This document shows, piece by piece, positions 3,865 to 5,826 of a stretch of DNA of 5,826 bases (positions are counted from its first letter, which is position 1; every line of letters begins with the position of its first letter). The DNA comes from Dehalococcoides sp. (GTDB taxonomy: Bacteria; Chloroflexota; Dehalococcoidia; Dehalococcoidales; RBG-16-60-22). The notes under the pieces are model-generated. The model saw only the letters and a program-made list of their open reading frames with translations, searched no databases and was not told where the DNA came from. The translations under genes and the position numbers were made by a program. The stretch lies in NCBI GenBank assembly GCA_030665795.1, contig DAOUZD010000055.1:1-5826 (forward strand), in the 5' to 3' direction.

Positions 3865-5826
3865 ATGATAGTCAATTATAAAAAGGAGCCTAGGTCACCT
3901 CAAGCAACCGAGAGGTATGGAGGGAAGGAGCAACATGGTTGCACTTTGAGGGTTCAGCAGGCGAGAGAAAGGGTGCTTAGAACTTTACCTGGCATAGACC
4001 TTGAAAGAGCTAAGATTGTGACTGAGAGCTTTATGAAGACTGAAGCTGACCCCGTAGTGATGAGGTATGCCAGGGCTTTCAGAGAGTTATGCCAGAGGAA
4101 AACGATATTTATTCAGGATGGCGAGCTAATTGTTGGCAATCCTGGAAGCGTGATACGTGCCGGCATCGTGGCTCCGGATACTAAATGGCAGCTCGTCGGG
4201 GATGAATTAGATACTATATCAACCCGCCCACAAGACCCTTTCCAGATTACAGAAGAACAGAAGAAACTTATGAGGGAATTCATAGCCCCATATTGGGATG
4301 GTAAGTCTCTTTACGATGCCTGGCTGGCAAGGAGACCAGGCGACATACGGCAGCTTTGTGAAAACACAGGGCTACTTTTCCCTGATGTTCAGGTGGAGCA
4401 GGCTAACCAGTATACAGGGGGCTATGACTGGATAATAAACATTGGTGTCAATGGTATTAGAAAGCGAATAGAAACAAGGCTGGCTTCTTTAGATGCCACC
4501 ATACCAGAGGACTATGATAAAACCGTCTATTTAAGTGCCTTGCTGATAGTCTGTGAGGGTATGGAGGCGCTGGCTCAAAGGTATGCCCAGCTGGCAAGAG
4601 AAAAAGCAGCTAAAGAAAAGAGACCGCAAAGGAAGGCGGAACTAATGAAAATAGCTGAAATTTGCCAGTGGGTGCCTGCCAATCCAGCCCGGACTTTCTG
4701 GGAGGCTTTACAGTCACTCTGGTTTTATCAGGTGTGTTTGCTGGCATATCAGCCTAATAGCATTTCAGCTCCGGGGCGGACGGACCAATATCTGTATCCG
4801 TACTATAAGAAAGATGTAGAAGAAGGGGGAATTACTAAGGAACAGGCGCAGGAGTTATTGGATTGCCTGTGGGTTAAGTCTTCCGAAATATGCTTTATTT
4901 ACAGCCAGAGGACCGCCAAGTATTTTGCCGGATACATACCTTATCAAAATGTGTGCTGTGGCGGTGTAAACAAGAGAGGTCTTGATGCCGTAAATGACCT
5001 TTCTTACATGATGCTCCAGGCAATGATGGATGTAAGATTGTTCCAACCGTCTCTCACCGTAAAATATGCAAAGGGGAAAAACCCGGATTCATTCTTACGT
5101 AAGGTGGCTGAGTTAGTTTCGCTCGGCACCGGATTTCCCGCCATATTTAATGATGAGGTTGGTATCAGGACAACCATAGAGAAGGGTGCAAACCTTGAGG
5201 AAGCTTATGATTGGAATCCAGGAGGTTGTATTACCCCCAGTCTGATAGGTAAGTTACGTTACTTCAGCGAAGGGGGCGAGGTAAACCTGGGAGGTGCTCT
5301 GGAGCTTGCACTACTCAATGGCGTAAACAGGATGACAAATACTCGCATGCCGGTGCCTGAAACCGGTGACCCCAGAGGTTTCAAAACCTATGAAGACTTT
5401 AAAAATGCTGTCAAAACACAAATATCATACCTGATAAAAAAGTCAGTAGAGGCAGCTCACCTAGTCCAGACGATAATGATGGAAAAAAGACCGATGCTTG
5501 TAGTTTCGGTAACTCATGATACGTGTATAGACAGGGCATTAGACATTGAGTGTGGCGGTGCAAAATACGATGGTGGTTATACATTCCTGCTTGTCGGATT
5601 TGCCGATACCATCAATGCTCTAGCTACAGTTAAGAAATTGATTTACGACGACAAGAAATTAACCTGGGATGAACTCTTAACAGCCCTGGACAATAATTTT
5701 GAGGGTTATGAGCAAGTTCGGCAAATGTGTCTGGCAGTTCCGAAGTATGGTAATGATATCCCGGAGGTTGATGAAATAGCCTCAGAAATAACTCAGTTTA
5801 TGGCTGAGGAGGTTAGGCAGTACAGG
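3865..5826 (+). CDS. glycyl radical enzyme, pyruvate-formate-lyase-like, substrate unknown (C-terminus outside window)
   Basis: The frame is open for 654 codons to the window edge, whereas the family usually has about 780-850 residues. Landmarks in order: ERAKIVTESF (47-56), DGELIVGN (85-92), GRTDQYLYPYYKKD (304-317), CCGGVN (364-369), QPSLTVK (394-400), GTGFPAIFNDE (421-431), the active-site motif GGCITP with Cys455, and late PFL-domain helices such as LDNNFEGYEQVRQ and VPKYGNDIPEVDE. These enzymes carry a backbone radical on a C-terminal glycine, which passes to the active-site cysteine and starts C-C, C-N, C-O or C-S bond chemistry in the cytoplasm. Thr457 replaces the glutamate of the GCVEP motif found in choline, glycerol and hydroxyproline GREs, and the adjacent second cysteine of pyruvate formate-lyase is also absent. 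ATG 3865 adds about 27 residues before the conserved region, and TTG 3946 is a weaker alternative start. A radical-SAM activase is expected downstream but is not seen. The family is sure, the substrate is not. Confidence 0.88.
   Translation, partial: MIVNYKKEPRSPQATERYGGKEQHGCTLRVQQARERVLRTLPGIDLERAKIVTESFMKTEADPVVMRYARAFRELCQRKTIFIQDGELIVGNPGSVIRAGIVAPDTKWQLVGDELDTISTRPQDPFQITEEQKKLMREFIAPYWDGKSLYDAWLARRPGDIRQLCENTGLLFPDVQVEQANQYTGGYDWIINIGVNGIRKRIETRLASLDATIPEDYDKTVYLSALLIVCEGMEALAQRYAQLAREKAAKEKRPQRKAELMKIAEICQWVPANPARTFWEALQSLWFYQVCLLAYQPNSISAPGRTDQYLYPYYKKDVEEGGITKEQAQELLDCLWVKSSEICFIYSQRTAKYFAGYIPYQNVCCGGVNKRGLDAVNDLSYMMLQAMMDVRLFQPSLTVKYAKGKNPDSFLRKVAELVSLGTGFPAIFNDEVGIRTTIEKGANLEEAYDWNPGGCITPSLIGKLRYFSEGGEVNLGGALELALLNGVNRMTNTRMPVPETGDPRGFKTYEDFKNAVKTQISYLIKKSVEAAHLVQTIMMEKRPMLVVSVTHDTCIDRALDIECGGAKYDGGYTFLLVGFADTINALATVKKLIYDDKKLTWDELLTALDNNFEGYEQVRQMCLAVPKYGNDIPEVDEIASEITQFMAEEVRQYR

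Noticed and set aside
3322..3898. 10-bp inverted pair GTGACCTAGG (3322-3331) and CCTAGGTCAC (3889-3898) flanking hicBA
   Set aside because: The core CCTAGG is itself palindromic, the match does not extend usefully, the right arm lies inside the GRE coding frame, and a 10-bp pair in this much sequence can occur by chance. There is no target-site duplication or transposase.
3935..3949. Mini-frame ATG GTT GCA CTT TGA preceded by AAGGAG, with TGA overlapping a TTG, first considered as the GRE leader or evidence of a frameshift at the GRE start
   Set aside because: The GRE frame is open further upstream to ATG 3865, which has a perfect AGGAGG at good spacing. No leader peptide or frameshift is needed.

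Overview
The window looks like chromosomal DNA from a strict or facultative anaerobe. It carries a DMSO-reductase-family molybdoenzyme and an oxygen-labile glycyl radical enzyme (GRE), plus a small HicBA toxin-antitoxin module of a kind common in environmental bacteria. Base composition and gene content would fit Chloroflexota (Dehalococcoidia-like) or another anaerobic sediment lineage. No marker gene is present, so that placement is only an inference.

Layout. (1) Bases 1-718, minus strand: the N-terminal 239 residues of a multi-pass membrane transporter, most like the MATE/MOP efflux superfamily, cut by the window edge. A good sigma70-like promoter (789-817) reads towards it. (2) Bases 719-1168: a divergent intergenic region with no convincing gene but much regulatory-looking structure. 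It holds an AT-rich dyad, copy 1 of a perfect 22-bp repeat, three TTGTCA-like repeats with an exact 11-bp period, and a TTGACA promoter almost touching the next start codon. (3) Bases 1169-3307: a DmsA-like molybdopterin oxidoreductase. It would be complete except for a single in-frame TAA at 2141-2143 that splits it into 324-residue and 377-residue open frames. (4) Bases 3308-3514: a weak hairpin terminator, copy 2 of the 22-bp repeat, and a strong TTGTCA-18-TATAAT promoter. (5) Bases 3515-3843: an intact HicB antitoxin overlapping by one base a HicA toxin that is truncated at 39 residues just after a run of six G. (6) Bases 3865-5826: a pyruvate-formate-lyase-like GRE with an excellent ribosome-binding site, open at the right edge after 654 codons. 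The C-terminal glycyl-radical loop and any activase gene lie outside.

How the parts relate. hicB, the hicA remnant and the GRE are co-directional and tightly spaced, with no visible terminator between them. The hicB promoter may therefore also drive the GRE. The same 22-bp element, followed 13-14 bp later by TTGTCA, precedes both the molybdoenzyme and the hicB-hicA-GRE block, which suggests a shared operator/promoter cassette or a recombined repeat. Two of the genes (molybdoenzyme and hicA) are broken by what look like single-base lesions. That means either real decay or consensus errors in this assembly.

The observation most worth following is the GRE active site. The catalytic-cysteine motif reads GGCITP, without the glutamate of the GCxEP eliminases and without the double cysteine of true pyruvate formate-lyase, so its substrate cannot be assigned from known families.
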